Source of the DNA: a bacterium
GTDB taxonomy: Bacteria; Patescibacteriota; Minisyncoccia; Phycocordibacterales; UBA5272
NCBI GenBank assembly: GCA_023267475.1
Contig: JAHFND010000025.1
Span: 1-7,325, forward strand
DNA: 7,325 bases
Direction of reading: 5' to 3'
Positions 6,996 to 7,325 of this stretch are shown here, piece by piece (position 1 is the first letter of the stretch; the number at the start of each line of letters is the position of its first letter). The notes beneath the pieces were generated by a model. That model was given only the letters and a program-made list of their open reading frames with translations. It did not search any database and was not told where the DNA came from. Both the position numbers and the translations under genes were made by a program.

Positions 6996-7019
6996 CTAAT
7001 ATTTAAACTAATATTAACA
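6996..7019. repeat. Two imperfect tandem 12-bp units in the leader of the sugar-nucleotide operon
   Basis: On the plus strand CTAATATTTAAA is followed directly by CTAATATTAACA, sharing the first eight bases with a period of 12. The arms TTAGT (6991-6995) and ACTAA (7007-7011) also form a short inverted repeat across it. It lies between the candidate promoter and the ATG at 6977. In such AT-rich DNA this may be chance; a regulator site is possible but unsupported. Confidence 0.3.
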
Positions 7020-7029
7020 CAGTAGATAT

Positions 7030-7038
7030 ACTATAGCA
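7030..7038 (-). promoter_or_regulatory. Candidate extended -10 promoter for the epimerase-cupin-reductase operon
   Basis: On the minus strand the sequence reads TGCTATAGT, an extended -10 with one mismatch to TATAAT and the same TGC prefix as the promoter at 2358. No good -35 lies 17-18 nt upstream. The leader to the ATG at 6977 would be about 45 nt. A second, weaker -10 (TATAAC, 6989-6984) lies 6 nt before the ATG. Confidence 0.4.
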
Positions 7039-7095
7039 AAACATCATGTCTCTTAGTAATACGGCGAACTAAATAGCTACGACCAGTAAATAAAG

Positions 7096-7325
7096 CTATG
7101 GTAATTTTACTTCTTCTGGAGGTGGAGTATCTATAAAATATCCAGCATACACCGCTTTAGCTACAATTTTTGCTCTGTTCCAAGTTGCAGAATTAATTCC
7201 ATACTTAAAAAAACCAAGGATACATAACCCTAGATTCCAGAAAAATATATTCAAGAAAAGCATAACTTTTGATTTACGTCTATGTATCCTAGAAATACGT
7301 ATGCCACTTTTTAAATGATAATAAA
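7096..7325 (-). CDS. C-terminal part of a probable glycosyltransferase, truncated by the window edge
   Basis: An open frame enters from the right edge and ends in TAG (7098-7096), giving 75 residues with no start in the window. It opens with YYHLKSGIRISRIHRRKSKV, followed by a hydrophobic stretch MLFLNIFFWNLGLCILGFF (21-39), then KYGINSATWNRAKIVAKAVYAGY and a proline-rich end (TPPPEEVKLP). The basic segment, single hydrophobic stretch and charged tail resemble the C-termini of membrane-associated family 2 glycosyltransferases of surface-glycan loci, and the context agrees. No catalytic motif lies inside the window, so this family call rests on general resemblance. It shares the strand of the epimerase operon, 118 bp upstream, and might be cotranscribed with it. 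Confidence 0.6.
   Translation of the reverse strand, partial: YYHLKSGIRISRIHRRKSKVMLFLNIFFWNLGLCILGFFKYGINSATWNRAKIVAKAVYAGYFIDTPPPEEVKLP

Noticed and set aside
1..7325. UGA recoding as in Gracilibacteria/SR1
   Set aside because: All genes read through with the standard code, their stops are TAA or TAG, and no gene appears split by an in-frame TGA.
1..7325. CRISPR arrays, insertion sequences, tRNA genes or defence systems
   Set aside because: No spaced direct repeats, transposase motifs, tRNA-like cloverleaf or defence domains were seen; the window is filled by glycan-locus genes.

Overview
The window is an AT-rich stretch of a surface-polysaccharide (cell-envelope glycan) locus. It holds seven protein-coding genes, the last one cut by the right edge. 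The long polytopic Wzy/WaaL-type protein with a TPR tail, the low GC, the very short intergenic gaps and the near absence of Shine-Dalgarno motifs suggest a Candidate Phyla Radiation (Patescibacteria, Parcubacteria-like) bacterium. This is a judgement from protein style; no marker gene is present. All frames read cleanly with the standard code, and I see no RNA gene, insertion sequence, CRISPR array or pseudogene.

Layout. (1) 28-2247, minus strand: a membrane O-antigen ligase/polymerase-family protein with C-terminal TPR-like helices. (2) 2248-2379: a 132-bp divergent promoter region. (3) 2380-4746, plus strand: a tight three-gene operon with a GT32-like DXD sugar transferase, a GT2 glycosyltransferase and an FkbM-family methyltransferase, separated by 3 and 0 nt. 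(4) 4751-6977, minus strand: a tight three-gene operon, converging on the previous one with a 4-nt gap. In transcription order it encodes an extended SDR epimerase, a small cupin sugar epimerase/isomerase and an RmlD-like SDR reductase, separated by 2 and 8 nt. (5) 6978-7095: a 118-bp leader with a candidate promoter. (6) 7096-7325, minus strand: the last 75 codons of a probable glycosyltransferase.

How the genes may work together (inference). The right-hand SDR-cupin-SDR trio would convert a nucleotide-activated keto-sugar into a modified or deoxy sugar donor. The two glycosyltransferases and the partial third would add sugars to a lipid-linked chain at the inner face of the membrane. The FkbM enzyme would O-methylate the glycan, and the Wzy/WaaL-like protein would polymerise the chain or transfer it to its acceptor outside the membrane. 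No nucleotidyltransferase, 4,6-dehydratase, flippase or initiating phosphoglycosyltransferase is in the window, so these must lie elsewhere.

I see no clearly novel system. The points most worth a second look are the uncertain chemistry of the cupin-containing trio, the near-leaderless promoter of the plus-strand operon, and the unknown acceptor of the Wzy/WaaL-like protein.
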